Assembly (NCBI GenBank): GCA_018224315.1
Contig: JAGTVF010000161.1
Coordinates: 1-5,667, forward strand
DNA length: 5,667 nucleotides
Source of the DNA: Desulfobacterales bacterium
GTDB taxonomy: Bacteria; Desulfobacterota; Desulfobacteria; Desulfobacterales; Desulfosalsimonadaceae
Direction: 5' to 3'
The position numbers and the translations under genes were made by a program. Of this stretch, positions 5,019 through 5,667 are shown in pieces. The notes under the pieces are model-generated. The model saw only the letters and a program-made list of their open reading frames with translations. It was not told the DNA's origin and ran no database searches. Within the stretch, counting starts at the first letter, position 1. The number at the start of each line of letters is the position of its first letter.

Positions 5019-5667
5019 TCAATGAGGATTTTCGGGTGTATCAGGAGTGATCCAGATATAATCGGCAGCCCGGAGATCTTCTGTGTCATAGCCGGAAGTC
5101 GGCATAACGGTTTTAAAAGGCGCACGGGTGCGTTCAAAAGCGCGGTCCGGGATGCCGAATTTGTGCGTAATATGGCCATTTCCGGCAAAAACCAGCATGG
5201 TCCGGTCTTTTAACTGCCGGCTGATGGATTCGGCCATCACATCCTCCCAGACACACTGGGCCTGGTAAAAATTTTCAAAAGAATACCGGATTGCGGCACG
5301 GCCGTGTTTGTCAAAAACATCCTGAACGTATTGCCGGTGATCGGAATTGTCCAAAAAGATGGATTCCGGCAGGCGGGCCCGGTCATGGGCCAGCAGGGAC
5401 TCAATGCCGCCGGCAGCGACCCGGGAAGGAATATGGAATTCAATGTTTAAGGCGTAAAGCGCAATCCGATGCTCCCGGATATAATCCAACAGGGCCTTGT
5501 ACAAATCATAGTCGAATTTCCAGTTGGCATACCAGTGTGTGTTTTCAATAAAGGCGGTCTCAGACATCTCTCCGCCGGACCAGGCATCAAGAACGGGTTG
5601 ATAGGGTCTGGAAAACATTTCCATGCCCACGATCAGGTCGGAAATCTGCTGATCAAGGGCTTTTAAA
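5019..5667 (-). CDS. ChaN-like haem-binding protein, C-terminal part (5' end outside window)
   Basis: The last 215 codons are present. The frame is open to the window edge (base 5666), so the start is missing; a GTG at 5630 is internal, because the family's homology begins upstream of it (LDQQISDLIVGMEMF). The protein belongs to the ChaN / haem-binding uptake family (PF04187, Tiki-like fold); Campylobacter ChaN is an outer-membrane haem-binding lipoprotein. Visible motifs, numbered in the fragment, are GMEMFSRPYQPVLD (14-27), YQAQCVWEDVMAESI (134-148) and AGNGHI (161-166), each typical. Any signal or lipobox would lie outside the window. The tail after about residue 185 (to DTPENPH) is short, with no added PDZ domain. 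The gene points the same way as nrdD, 153 bp upstream of it. The nrd promoter lies in that gap and no terminator is visible. Family call firm; haem role inferred from the family. Confidence 0.88.
   Translation of the reverse strand, partial: LKALDQQISDLIVGMEMFSRPYQPVLDAWSGGEMSETAFIENTHWYANWKFDYDLYKALLDYIREHRIALYALNIEFHIPSRVAAGGIESLLAHDRARLPESIFLDNSDHRQYVQDVFDKHGRAAIRYSFENFYQAQCVWEDVMAESISRQLKDRTMLVFAGNGHITHKFGIPDRAFERTRAPFKTVMPTSGYDTEDLRAADYIWITPDTPENPH

Overview
The window looks like a chromosomal, origin-proximal segment from an anaerobic deltaproteobacterium (Desulfobacterota, perhaps Desulfobacterales). This is inferred from moderate GC content, the class III (oxygen-sensitive) ribonucleotide reductase system, the 3' end of mnmE (a gene usually found near oriC), and two perfect parS sites. 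The species cannot be named from the sequence alone.

Left part (1-1453, + strand): the last 99 codons of mnmE are followed 5 bp after its stop by a perfect parS site inside a 22-bp palindrome. Next comes a YkgJ-family cysteine-cluster protein gene with a textbook Shine-Dalgarno, and 25 bp later a 123-aa unrecognised protein gene, probably in the same transcript.

Middle (1454-2013): a 64-aa two-helix membrane protein gene lies on the - strand behind its own candidate promoter. About 340 bp without a convincing gene follow. That stretch holds a possible long imperfect hairpin and a second parS site at the exact centre of a 46-bp, spacer-free perfect palindrome.

Right part (2014-5667, - strand): nrdG (activase) lies downstream of nrdD (class III anaerobic ribonucleotide reductase), reading leftwards as a likely nrdD-nrdG operon. 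The nrdD promoter has a perfect -35 and a near-consensus -10. A perfect NrdR-type palindrome fills the spacer and a second, weaker box sits 30 bp upstream, so nucleotide-dependent repression by NrdR is likely. Upstream, in the same direction, is the 3' part of a ChaN-like haem-binding protein gene that runs off the window.

Functionally, NrdG uses S-adenosylmethionine and a [4Fe-4S] cluster to install the glycyl radical on NrdD, which makes deoxynucleotides without oxygen. The parS sites are chromosome-segregation loading sites for ParB and are unrelated in function to the genes beside them. No complete new multi-gene system is visible. The most unusual element is parS buried in the long perfect palindrome.
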